From Bufo bufo (lineage: Eukaryota; Chordata; Amphibia; Anura; Bufonidae): a DNA stretch of 64,000 nt. Below the pieces are notes generated by a model. That model ran no database searches and was not told the origin of the DNA. It was given only the letters and a program-made list of their open reading frames with translations. Below are positions 11,063-21,510 of this stretch, piece by piece. Position numbers and translations under genes: made by a program. Within the stretch, counting starts at the first letter, position 1; each line of letters starts with the position of its first letter. Location of the stretch: NCBI RefSeq assembly GCF_905171765.1, contig NC_053390.1:576812471-576876470 (forward strand), in the 5' to 3' direction.

Positions 11063-11255
11063 AAAGTGAGGCAGTATGGGAGGGAATATAAAGGAAAGAG
11101 GATTAGTCTAAATAGGTGACACCTGGGAGAAGGAAATGAGATGAGAAAGTGAAACCAAAACAAAGAACATCATGCAAGAGGTAGAGAAGGATGTCTGTCA
11201 GACCTTCTCACAGAACTGGCGGTGACAGGCTGAAGGGAGGGATGTTATCATGGGA

Positions 11256-11935
11256 CTAAATGTTCAGGAGTGATATTATTTACATGGGACTGTATGTTGA
11301 TTGCAGCTGTGGGAGGGAGTGATGTTTACATGGGACTGTATATTGATGGTGGCTGGGGGAGGGAGTGATGTTATTTACATTGGACTGTATGTTGAATGTG
11401 GCTGTGGGAGGGAGTGATGTTATTTACATGGGACTGTATATTGGAGGTGGCTGTGGGAGGGAGTGATGTTATTTACATGGGACTGTATATTGATGGCGGC
11501 TGTGGGAGGGAGTGATGTTTACATGGGACTGTATATTGATGGCGGTTGTGGGAAGGGGTGATGTTATTTACATGGGACTGTATGTTGAAGGTGGCTGTGG
11601 GAGGGAGTGATGTTATTTACATGGGACTGTATGTTGATGGTGGCTGTGGCAGGGAGTGCTTTTATTTACATGGGACTGTATGTTGGAGGAGACTGGGGAG
11701 GGGGTGATGTTACTTACATGGGACTGTATTTTGGAGGGGGCTGTAGACGGAGAGGGATGGTATTTACATGGGACTGTATATTGGAGGGGGCTGTAGACAG
11801 AGAGAGATGTTATTTACATGGGACTGTATATTGTAGGGACCTGGAGAGATGGTGTGATGTTATTTACATGGGACTCTATGGCGGAGGGAGGGAAATAGTG
11901 TTATTTACATGGGACCGTATGGTGGAGGGGCTGAG
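11256..11935. repeat. 49-bp minisatellite
   Basis: About a dozen units of roughly 49 bp, built on GATGTTATTTACATGGGACTG plus TATGTTGAAGGTGGCTGTGGG. The same minisatellite lies at 51705-52370. Confidence 0.9.
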
Positions 11936-12436
11936 GAATTATAATTTGTGAGGACACTAAGAGGAGAAATATAACTACAGGGGGCACTTCAGGGGAGACT
12001 ATTATAACAGGAGGGGGGCAATATAAGAACTAGGGGCACTGTAGGGGCATTTTAAATCCAGGGGACATTAGGCGTTCTTATTACTACTGGGGGCTCTAAA
12101 GGAGGGTCTTATAGATCCGCCTTATTTCTACAAAGAGCACTATGGGGGGCCTTATAAGTACTGAGGGGTCTGTGAGGGCATTATTAATACTGGAGGGCTC
12201 TTCTAGTCTTCTACTAATGGAGGCACTCTTGGGGAGCATTGTTACTGTTGGGGGCACTGTAGGGGGCAGTATTACTAAGGAGGGCATTCTAGAAGGGAAT
12301 TACTATTGGTGGGACTACGAGGAGCAGTATTTCTTCAGGATAGTATTTGGGGGTATTGGGGAGCACAGCGAGCAGCAGGAGAACAATGTGGGGACTCCAG
12401 GTTGGGGGATGATTAAAGAAAAGTGAGGAAGCTAAG

Positions 12437-12550
12437 ATGTCTGTGTGTCACACTGAGGCGGCTGAGAGAAGTTGTCTGGACCGAGTGGAGAAGATCATGA
12501 CAGGGAAGATCAGAGGAGACGTCACCTGGGAGGCCCTGGATGTAAAAGGT
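12437..12550 (+). other. Exon-like open stretch with splice-donor-like end
   Basis: From ATG at 12437 a frame of about 37 codons (MSVCHTEAAERSCLDRVEKI...) ends at AAAAG followed by GTACTG, a possible splice donor. The composition looks coding compared with its surroundings, but I do not recognise the protein and no continuing exon was found. It may be the 5' exon of a transposon gene or chance. Confidence 0.2.
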
Positions 12551-12559
12551 ACTGTATGT

Positions 12560-13390
12560 GCTGTTGTATAGCAAGTACAGCAAAATGCTGTGTGTGCGGG
12601 GAGGGTCGACTTCCAGGGGAGTATGGCAAACATGCCGAAAGGTGGGCTAAAAAAACTACAGATTGCTGCAGTTTTATTCCAGCCGCCTCTCGGCATGTTT
12701 ACCGTGCTGCAGCCGGACCTCCGGCCCGCCCCATTATAGTGAATGGGGCCGGAGTGGACTTCCGGCGGCACGGTGCACTAGCGGTAGCACGCATCCAGCA
12801 GGCTGTTACCCCGCCGAACAGCCTGCAGGAGAAAGCTACCGCAAGTGTGGAAGTAGCCTTAGAGAATTGGGCCATATTCATTGGGGTTTGGGCTAGGGTT
12901 TCCACCCGTACGGGAATGATCCGGACAGTCCGGGTTTGTAATCCTGTGCCCGGGTACAAGCCTTTCTCAGACCCGGGCACAGCGATCTCTTTACTCTCCC
13001 GACTTCTGTAGCAGGTAGCCAATGAGCAGCAGTGCTGGTGGTGACGTCTAATCATACTGCCAGCCCTGCGGTCCGGCACTCTGCAGCCTGAAGACACCAT
13101 AAGAAGACTCCTCCTCCCAGCCTGCTCCCTGATCAGAGGAGCCGACATTGCAGTAAGAACTGCTGGTCACTGCCCCCCTTCCCCATGGCTAGCTGGTGCC
13201 CTGTTAACCCTTACCCTCTTATTTACACAGCTGCTGGTGTTTAAACAGCCAGAGCTGGTGTAAATGATGCAGCTATGTAGTCTGGACCGAGGTCCGAGGG
13301 GGAGGGTTGTCAGGAGAGGCAGTGTTACTAGCTGTAGGACTGCCCTTCCACTGCATGATGGAGCCCCAGGAATCCTGCATAAAAGTGAGT
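12560..13390. other. MITE-like GC-rich repeats, no gene seen
   Basis: Segments with CCGGCCCGCCCCATTATAGTGAATGGGGCCGG (locally palindromic) and a right end AAGTGTGGAAGTAGCCTTAG resemble non-autonomous DNA elements. The following part has CCGGACAGTCCGGG. Boundaries and target duplications were not established. Confidence 0.4.
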
Positions 13391-13394
13391 GCAT

Positions 13395-14482
13395 ATGTGA
13401 TCTGTAGTATATGCCCGTATGTAATAACACGTGTGATGTGTACTATGTGCCTGTATGTAATAACATGTGTGATGTGTACTATGTGCCTGTATGTAATAAC
13501 ATGTGTGATGTGTACTATGTGCCTGTATGTAATAACATGTGTGATGTGTACTATGTGCCTGTATGTAATAACATGTGTGATGTGTACTATGTGCCTGTAT
13601 GTAATAACATGTGTGATGTGTACTGTCTGTATGTAATAACATGTGTGATGTGTACTATGTGCCTGTATGTAATAACATGTGTGATGTGTACTATGTGTCT
13701 GTATGTAATAACATGTGTGATGTGTACTGTGTCTGTATGTAATAACATGTGTGATGTGTACTAGGTGTCTGTATGTAATAACATGTGTGATGTGTACTAT
13801 GTGTCTGTATGTAATAACATGTGTGATGTGTACTATGTGTCTGTATGTAATAACATGTGTGATGTGTACTGTGTCTGTATGTAATAACATGTGTGATGTG
13901 TACTATGTGTCTGTATGTAATAACATGTGTGATGTGTACTATGTGTCTGTATGTAATAACATGTGTGATGTGTACTATGTGTCTGTATGTAATAACATGT
14001 GTGATGTGTACTATGTGTCTGTATGTAATAACATGTGTGATGTGTACTATGTGTCTGTATGTAATAACATGTGTGATGTGTACTGTGTCTGTATGTAATA
14101 ACATGTGTGATGTGTACTATGTGCCTGTATGTAATAACATGTGTGATGTGTACTATGTGTCTGGATGTAATAACATGTGTGATGTGTACTATGTGTCTGG
14201 ATGTAATAACATGTGTGATGTGTACTATGTGTCTGGATGTAATAACATGTGTGATGTGTACTATGTGTCTGTATGTAATAACGTGTGATGTGTACTATGT
14301 GTCTGTATGTAATAATATGTGTGATGTGTACTGTGTCTGTATGTAATAACATGTGTGATGTGTACTGTGTCTGTATGTAATAACATGTGTGATGTGCAGT
14401 ATGTGCATGTATGTAATAACATGTGTGATGTGTACTATAGGCCTGTATGTAATAACATGTGTGATGTGCAGTATGTGCATGT
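13395..14482. repeat. 36-bp minisatellite, about 30 units
   Basis: The unit combines TACTATGTGCCTGTATGTAA and TAACATGTGTGATGTG (36 bp). Some units are 34 bp (TACTGTGTCTG...). Variants such as GTGCCTG/GTGTCTG/GTGTCTGGATG cluster in runs, showing recent local duplication. Because 36 is a multiple of three, several frames on both strands stay open; none is a gene. Confidence 0.95.
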
Positions 14483-14868
14483 AAGTATTTTCTTTTTTTT
14501 TAATTTCTGGAGAACCCCTATTAAACACCATGCTGGCTTCAGGGTGAATGTTCCTAGTTTTATTTTAGTTGCAGCCTATGGAGAGTATCCTCGGAGTCTG
14601 GTAACTTGTAGGCCATAGTGATGTCCAGTACATCCTGGCCCCGTACATCTGTGCTTAGCATCTGAATAATTGCACACCATGGATGTTCCTGGTATCATTA
14701 TACTGAGAGTTCTTTCTATCCTCCACCTAGTAAGATTGTTACGATCTTCCAATCTTCCAGTTTATTAAATGTCTATTATGCCATAATAGAGCTTGCCCGG
14801 CTCACTTCAGCCTTGGAGGCCTGCTCTTGGAAGATAGCGACTTCAGAAATCTCCAGCAGCAGGTTCTC
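14483..14868. other. No gene recognised
   Basis: A pyrimidine tract (14490-14502) follows the minisatellite. The rest is apparently low-copy sequence with no open frame or motif I can support. Confidence 0.5.
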
Positions 14869-15250
14869 AGATCCTGTGAGGGGCACCTATCTGGGCATAA
14901 CTACTGTGAGGGGCACATATCTGGGCATAAGTACTGTAAGGGGGCACATATCTGGGCATAACTACTGTGAGGGGGCACATATCTGGCTATAACTACTGTG
15001 AGGATACACATATCTGGCATAACTACTGTGCGGGGGCACATATCTGGGCATAACTACAGCGAGGGGGCACATTCCTAGGCATAACTACAGCCACGGGGCA
15101 CATATCTGGGCATAACTACAGCAACAGTTATGCCCATAACTACAACTACAGGGGCACAAAAGTAGGCATAACTACTGTGACAGGAACAAAGGTGGGCATA
15201 ACTGCTGTGAGGGGCCACAAGGAGGACATAACTATTTTGAAGGGACCACA
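14869..15250. repeat. 31-bp tandem repeat
   Basis: About twelve diverged units of TAACTACTGTGAGGGGGCAC plus ATATCTGGGCA. It decays towards the right end. The 15251-15394 interval shows nothing recognisable. Confidence 0.85.
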
Positions 15251-15394
15251 AGGTGGGCATTGTCCTAAGGAAAATGTCCTAGATTACCCTGCTATACTTT
15301 GGCATTGCTCAGTCTTACAGGCCAGCACAGCGCCCCCTGCTGGTGATTTCACAGAGGCAGTCACCATCCTTTCCTTATGTGATTATTCTTTTTT

Positions 15395-16655
15395 TCTCTT
15401 CTTTCCAAAATGGGGTCACTTGTGGGGTAGTTATACTGCCCTGGCATTCTAGGGGCCCAAATGTGTGGTAAGTAGTTTGAAATCAAAATCTGTAAAAAAT
15501 GGCCGGTGAAATCCGAAAGGTGCTCTTTGGAATGTGGGCCCCTTTGCCCACCTAGGCTGCAAAAAAGTGTCACACATGTGGTATCTCCGTACTCTTTGGG
15601 GTGTCATTTTACATATACCCATGCTGGGTGAGAGAAATATCTTGGCAAAAGACAACTTTTCCCATTTTTTTATACAAAGTTGGCATTTGACCAAGATATT
15701 TCTCTCACCCAGCATGGGTATATGTAAAATGACACCCCAAAACACATTGCCCAACTTCTCCTGAGTACGAAGATACCACATGTGTGACACTTTTTTGCAG
15801 CCTAGGTGGGCAAAGGGGCCCACATTCCAAAGAGCACCTTTCGGATTTCACCGGCCATTTTTTACACATTTTGATTTCAAACTACTTACCACACATTTGG
15901 GCCCCTAGAATGCCAGGGCAGTATAACTACCCCACAAGTGACCCCATTTTGGAAAGAAGACACCCCAAGGTATTCACTGATGGGCATAGTGAGTTCATGG
16001 AAGTTTTTTGTCACAAGTTAGTGGAATATGAGACTTTGTAAGAAAAAAAAAAAAAAATCATCATTTTCCGCTAACTTGTGACAAAAAATAAAAAGTTCTA
16101 TGAACTCACTATGCCCATCAGCGAATACCTTAGGGTGTCTACTTTCCGAAATGGGGTCATTTGTGGGGTGTTTGTACTGTCTGGCCATTGTAGAACCTCA
16201 GGAAACATGACAGGTGCTCAGAAAGTCAGAGCTGCTTCAAAAAGCGGAAATTCACATTTTTGTACCATAGTTTGTAAACGCTATAACTTTTACCCAAACC
16301 ATTTTTTTTTTTACCCAAACATTTTTTTTTTATCAAAGACATGTAGAACAATAAATATAGAGAAAAATTTATATATGGATGTCGTTTTTTTTAAAAAATT
16401 TTACAACTGAAAGTGAAAAATGACATTTTTTTGCAAAAAAATCGTTATATTTCGATTAATAACAAAAAAAGTTAAAATGTCAGCAGCAATGAAATACCAC
16501 CAAATGAAAGCTCTATTAGTGAGAAGAAAAGGAGGTAAAATTCATTTGGGTGGTAAATTGCATGACCGAGCAATAAACGGTCAAAGTACTGTAGGTCAGA
16601 AGTGTAAAAAGTGGCCTGGTCATTAAGGGTGTTTAAGGTAGGGGGGCTGAGGTGG
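15395..16655 (+). mobile_element. Partial piggyBac copy: palindrome array and right end
   Basis: It matches 2450-3738 of the first element: a type B arm, type A palindrome, type B palindrome, the AT-rich subterminal region (GAAATACCACCAAATGAAAGC...) and the right end GGGGGGCTGAGGTGG followed by TTAA (16656-16659). It starts abruptly inside a B arm after a CTTTTTTTCTC tract, with no transposase. The A palindrome here lacks about 40 bp on its left arm. Confidence 0.85.
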
Positions 16656-16659
16656 TTAA

Positions 16660-17129
16660 CACGAGCGGATCCTGTGCAGGTAATCTGCTGTGTGAAAGAG
16701 ACAGCAGAAAACGGAGCACTAACATGATTGATGATGCTCCGTGCCTCTCTGTTATCTTTTTACTACATAATTACTGTGGCAACTTTATCTCACTGAGATT
16801 TTATAGAAAAAAGATCACAGGGAGGAAAAGAGCATTATCAATAATGTTAGTGCTGCGTGTCTCTGCTTTCCGGAACGGGGCTTGGCTCTCTTTCACTCAG
16901 CAGATTACCCAAACGGCTCCACTTGTGTGTAAGAGCCCTTAGTGTAAAGAAAATCTGACACCTCTTTGTAAAAATGGGGGGGCATTCCAAAGTTTGCACT
17001 GGGGCCCAGTCAGTTCTAGTTACGCCCCTGGACACGCCCACCCTCTCTCCCTTTTGTTCGGGTTTGGCTTTAAGAAAAGGTGGCAACCCTAGTTTGGGCC
17101 CTGGATCCTTTGAGACCCTAGCAACGCCC
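16660..17129. other. MITE-like sequence, no gene
   Basis: 16660-16945 has partly inverted ends (AATCTGCTGTGTGAAAGAGA near the left, TCTCTTTCACTCAGCAGATT near the right), so it is a fold-back element of about 280 bp. 16946-17129 is a patchwork of short repeat scraps. Confidence 0.55.
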
Positions 17130-17525
17130 CTGGCTAGAGGTATATTAGGCGGTCAGTGGATAACAATTTTACTGCAGGCCAGTGGAGTACAGGCCCCAAA
17201 CATTAGGCATTCACCGGACAGAAAAGAACAAGTGATTATATGGCTTGAGGTATATTAGGCGGTCAGTGGATAACAATTTTACTGCAGGCCAGTGGAGTAC
17301 AGGCCCCAAACATTAGGCATTCACCGGACAGAAAAGAACAAGTGATTATATGGCTTGAGGTATATTAGGCGGTTAGTGGATAACAATTTTACCGTAGGCC
17401 AGTGGAGTATAAGCCCCAAACATTAGGCATTCACTGGACAGAAAAAAAAAAGTGATTATGTGGCTGGAGGTATATTAGGCGGTTAGTGAATAACAATTTT
17501 ACCGTAGGCCAGTGGAGTACAGGCA
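17130..17525. repeat. 110-bp tandem repeat, second block
   Basis: About 3.5 units of 110 bp contain GGCCAGTGGAGTACAGGCCC, GGCATTCACCGGACAGAAAAG and GGCGGTCAGTGGATAACAAT. The first two units are nearly identical. Confidence 0.95.
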
Positions 17526-18178
17526 AATCAAGGAAAAATATATATAAAACATTCTGCACGATATGATAATGAATGTTGCGGATGTACATGGTTACATTTA
17601 TACAGTCACAGAAAATAATGCACTATAATAATAGATGCAAGCATAACATATGGACTAAGCCCTCACTCTATTGATAAAATCTGAGACACTTGGTCAATAC
17701 ATTTTGATCAAAACACATCTAAACCCACCTACCAAGCGACAAGGTGGTCTCAGTTCAGGCGGGTCCTACGCTAAACCTACCCATGCAGTTATGCATTTAT
17801 GTTCAGGAGCACAGACCCCGCACATATAGTGTGTTGCTCCTAGTTACCTCCATGTGCAGCAGCAACCGGTGGGAGGAGGAGCACACACACCTATATGTAC
17901 CACCTTAATCAAGGTCGCCTATTAGATAGGTGGGGCAAAAGTGCACATGAATGCTACTCCCAAGATAGGAGCGTATTCACAAATGAAGGTGCCACTCCTT
18001 TAAGACAAGTCAAACAAATCTCGGAAAAAAATATATAAAACATCCTGCACGATATGATAATGAATGTTGCTTGCATCTATTATTATAGTGCATTATTTTC
18101 TGTGACTGTATAAATGTAGCCATGTACATCCGCAACATTCATTATCATATCGTGCAGGATGTTTTATATATTTTTTTT
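17526..18178. repeat. Fold-back repeat abutting a truncated LTR
   Basis: The left arm (about 17530-17645: CACGATATGATAATGAATGT ... GTGCATTATTTTCTGTGACTG inverse) is the inverted copy of the right arm (about 18061-18178). A direct copy of the arm start also occurs at 18020-18070. The right end falls directly against the Gypsy LTR, whose first roughly 170 bp are missing. Confidence 0.75.
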
Positions 18179-18516
18179 CCCTATAATAGTGGGGGACACG
18201 ACCACCGGCTCCCTGCACTTAATACGGAGGGAGTCATGGTCACCTAGAATCAAGCCAGCACAGAAACACAAATAAAGGAAAAATACTTATCTGAGGAACC
18301 GGCAGTTGCAGGCTCTAGCAGTAAACACAATCCAGGAAGTAGTATAAACCGCAAAGTGAGACAGTATGGAAGGGAATATAAAGGGAGGCAATCAGTGTAA
18401 ATAGATGACAGCTGGGAGAAGGAAAAGAGATGACAAAGTGAAACCAAAACAAAGAACATCATGCAAGAGGTACAGAAGAACGTCTGCTAGAGCTTCTCAG
18501 AGAGCTGGCGGTGACA
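18179..18516 (-). repeat. 3' LTR of the minus-strand Gypsy, truncated
   Basis: It matches the first two-thirds of the 22696-23223 LTR on the minus strand. The distal part is replaced by the fold-back repeat. GGGAGGGGTAC immediately precedes it as a polypurine tract. Confidence 0.85.
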
Positions 18517-18519
18517 GTA

Positions 18520-19101
18520 CCCCTCCCTCTACGAGTGGACTCCGGACACTCAGAGCCCACCCTCTCAGGATGGGACCTATGGAAAGCCCTGATGAGACGA
18601 GTGGCCTTAATGTCCGCCACTGGGACCCACATCCTCTCCTCAGGACCATAACCTTCCCAATGAACGAGGTACTGGAGAAAACCGCGGATAATGCGAGAAT
18701 CCACAATCCTAGAGACCTGAAATTCAAGATTACCATCAACAACAATCGGAGGAGGAGGCAAAGAGGAGGGTACAGTGGGTTGGACATACGGTTTTAATAG
18801 GGACCTGTGAAAAACATTATGGATCTTCCAAGTCTGAGGAAGATCAAGACGGAAGGCAACGGGATTGATGATGGACAAGATCTTGTAAGGCCCAATAAAC
18901 TTAGGACCCAACTTCCAGGATATTCTTTGTAGACAACCACTTCAGATCCGGACCAGGCACACGTCTCTTATCCGCCACACGCTTATATCTCTCACTCATC
19001 CTCTTCAGATTACCCTGAATCTTTTGCCAAATAAATGACAAAGACGAGGAAAATCTCTCCAGAGAATGTCCCAAACTGCGGATGAAACCCATATGCACCA
19101 A
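18520..19101 (-). pseudogene. Gypsy integrase tail and chromodomain
   Basis: 19101-18901 carries the post-core region (ERYKRVADKRR). 18911-18520 carries GPKFIGPYKILSIINPVAFRL, VFHRSLLKPY and a chromodomain (FQVSRIVDSRIIRG, LVHWEGYGPEERMWVPV). Chromodomains steer integration towards particular chromatin (family knowledge). The reading frame runs on into the LTR before it stops. Confidence 0.85.
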
Positions 19102-19175
19102 AAAAATGGTGACTTATCCGAGGACTCCTGGCGACGGTTATTTAAAGCAAACTCAGCAAGGGACAAAAAAGAATA

Positions 19176-19973
19176 TCAATCCTCCTGATTCTCTGCCACA
19201 AAACAGCGCAGATATGTCTCCAGATTCTGATTGATGCGTTCAGTCTGGCCATTCGACTGCGGGTGAAAAGCAGAAGAGAGCGACAACCGAACCCCCAAGC
19301 GAGAACAGAAGGCCTTCCAGAATCTGGAAACAAACTGCGTGCCCCTATCAGAAACTATGTCTGAAGGAATGCCATGCAATTTGACAATGTGATCAACAAA
19401 TGCTTGCGCCAGCGTTTTAGCATTGGGTAACGCAGGAAAGGGAATGAAATGCGCCATTTTGCTAAAACGGTCCACTACTACCAGAATCACAGTCTTCCCC
19501 GAGGAACGAGGCAGGTCCGTAATGAAGTCCATGGACAGATGCGTCCAAGGACGGGAAGGAATGGGTAACGGGAGGAGAGAACCCGATGGCCGTGAATGAG
19601 GGACCTTGGCACGAGCGCAGGTCTCGCAGGCTGCCACAAAACCCTCAACCGTCTTACGAAGAGCCGGCCACTAGAATCTCCAAGCAATGAGATCCACTGT
19701 GGCTCTACTCCCTGGGTGCCCAGCAAGGTCAGTATCGTGGTGCTCCTTAAAAACCTTGTGTCGTAAAGCGAGAGGCACAAACCACCTCCCAGGAGGACAA
19801 AAATCAGGAGCCTCTGCCTGGACTGCCTGAACCTCTGCCTCCAAATCAGGATAAAGAGCAGAGACGACCACCCCTTCAGCCAAAATGGGACCCGGGTGTT
19901 CAAAGTTCCCCCCTCCCGGAAAACAACGTGACAGAGCATCAGCCTTCACATTTTTAACCCCAGGGCGGAACAT
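19176..19973 (-). pseudogene. Gypsy integrase: zinc and catalytic domains
   Basis: 19973-19671 has NVKADALSRCF and the H/H half of the zinc finger (HHDTDLAGHPGSR). The C/C half (CETCARAK) is in the next piece, 19637-19176, after a stop. That piece includes the core: MDFITDLPRSSG (first Asp), IVSDRGTQFVSRFWKAFC (second Asp) and HPQSNGQTERINQNLE (Glu). The enzyme inserts element DNA into the chromosome. The catalytic triad is legible but the frame is broken. Confidence 0.85.
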
Positions 19974-20026
19974 GACAACAAAATTAAATCTAGAAAAGAA
20001 TAAAGACCATCTGGCCTGGCTCGGGT

Positions 20027-20410
20027 TCAGAGCTTGGCTGATTCCAAGTAGGCCAGATTCTTATGGTCGGTAAACACGGTAATAGGGTGTCTGGCTCCCT
20101 CTAGCCAATGGCGCCATTCCTCAAAAGCTAATTTGATGGCCAACAACTCCCTATCTCCCACATCGTAATTTCTCTCTGCGGAGGAGAGTTTCTTCGAGAA
20201 AAAGGCACACGGTCGCCATTTGGCAGGAGAGGGACCCTGAGACAAGACCGCACCCACACCCACCTCAGAAGCGTCCACCTCAAATATGAAAGGCAGAGAG
20301 ACATCAGGTTGTACCAAGATGGGAGCGGAAGCAAAACTCTCTTTGATACTAGAAAAGGCCTTAAGCGCATCTACCGACCCGGAGGAAAAATCTACCTCCT
20401 TTTTAGTCAT
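20027..20410 (-). pseudogene. Gypsy RNase H domain
   Basis: The open frame contains [38 protein letters not shown] and [15 protein letters not shown], the acidic positions and order of Gypsy RNase H. It overlaps the end of the RT piece in a different frame, so a single indel separates them. RNase H removes the RNA template strand. It stops at 20027, before the integrase linker. Confidence 0.85.
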
Positions 20411-21487
20411 ATCAGTGAGTGGCTTAACAACAGAGGAATTATCAAAATAAACTTCCTGTAATAATTGGCAAAACCCAAAAACCGCATCAGCGCCTTCTGA
20501 TTCTCAGGAAGCTCCCAATCAAGCACAGCGCGGACCTTCTCAGGGTCCATGCGAAAACCAGAAGCGGAGAGAAGAAAACCCAGAAATTGAATCTCTGGAA
20601 CCGCAAACACACATTTTTCCAGTTTAACGTACAATTTATTCTCCCGCAGAATGAGCAAGACCTGACGTAGGTGGTCCCTATGAGTTTTGAAATCAGGAGA
20701 AAAAATCAAAATGTCGTCTAGATACACCAGTACAAATTTCCCCATTAAATGATAAAAAATGCTGTTCACAAAATGTTGGAAGACGGCTGGAGAATTCATC
20801 AAACCAAAGGGCATAACCAAATTCTTGAAATGGCCCTCAGGGATATTGAAGGCCGTCTTCCATTCGTCCCCTTCCCTGACCCTGACTAGGTTGTATGCCC
20901 CTCTTAAATCCAACTTAGAAAAAACTTTAGCCCCAACAATCTGGTTAAGCAGGTCCGGGATCAGAGGAAGCGGATAAGGGTCACGAATTGTGATACAGTT
21001 CAGCTCCCTGAAATCCAGACATGGTCTTAAAGAACCATCTTTTTTCTTAACAAAAAAAAAAAAACAGCGGCAACAGGTGACTTCGAGGGTCGGATGTGTC
21101 CATTTCTCAGGCTCTCAGAGATAGCATAGCGACTCTTTCAGGTTGGGAGAGATTATATAAACATGATTTTGGCAGTTTGGCGCCTGGGATGAGATTAATA
21201 GGGCAATCGTACTCCCGGTGAGGGGGCAGCTCCTGGACACCACTCTCTGAAAACACATCCGAAAATTCAGAGAGAAAAGATGGTACAGTCTTGGTAGAAA
21301 CCTCTGAAAGAGACGCCGTGAGGCAATTCTCTCTGCAAAAGTCACTCCAACCATTTATTTGCCTTGCTTGCCAATCAATGGTGGGGTTATGTTTAGTGAG
21401 CCAGGGTAGCCCCAACACTAGAGGAGTAGGTAATCCGCTTAGGACGAAACATGACATATCCTCAACATAAGCGTCACCCACAGTCAA
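20407..21487 (-). pseudogene. Gypsy protease end and reverse transcriptase
   Basis: The first part (21487-21107) holds LVLGLPWLTKHNPTIDW (the end of the protease flap region) and LPPHREYDCPINL (linker to RT). After a break with an A-rich run (21050-21063), the RT palm follows at 20913-20407: MDLRGAYNLVRVREGDEWKT, MPFGLMNSPAVFQ and VYLDDILIFS (catalytic YLDD near 20714-20725), then [10 protein letters not shown]. The RT copies element RNA into DNA in the particle. At least two frame breaks leave it inactive. Confidence 0.85.
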
Positions 21488-21510
21488 ACGGATATTGTGA
21501 ACTATGCCCT

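Larger units (their letters stand above)
9027..11227 (-). mobile_element. Solo Gypsy LTR carrying an L1 insertion
   Basis: TGTCACGGATG...GCTGGCGGTGACA matches the LTR at 22696-23223 once 9409-11078 (L1 plus one copy of its TSD) is removed. GGCTG flanks it on both sides (9022-9026 and 11228-11232), the 5-bp duplication expected for Gypsy integrases. No internal Gypsy region is attached, so it is a solo LTR left by recombination. Orientation is minus by comparison with the minus-strand element at 18179-23223. Confidence 0.85.
8656..12435. mobile_element. Minisatellite-bearing non-autonomous element, copy 1 (interrupted)
   Basis: It begins GGGGCTTTGCTAGG and matches 51326-52370 over the GCTAGG start, a GATGACATCACAGGTCATGTGA block and a TGGGAGTTGTGGTTATTTAA block, then a 49-bp minisatellite. 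A Gypsy LTR (9027-11227, GGCTG duplicated) splits it. The part after the minisatellite (11940-12435) is G-rich short-repeat sequence with GGGGGCACTGTAGG words and no gene. The exact right end was not identified. Confidence 0.6.

Noticed and set aside
13395..14482. CRISPR-like regularly spaced repeat
   Set aside because: The units are contiguous with no unique spacers, and the surroundings are vertebrate.
13273..14531. Long open frames on both strands (up to about 200 codons)
   Set aside because: They are translations of a 36-bp minisatellite; the sequence repeats with the unit and shows no independent coding signal.
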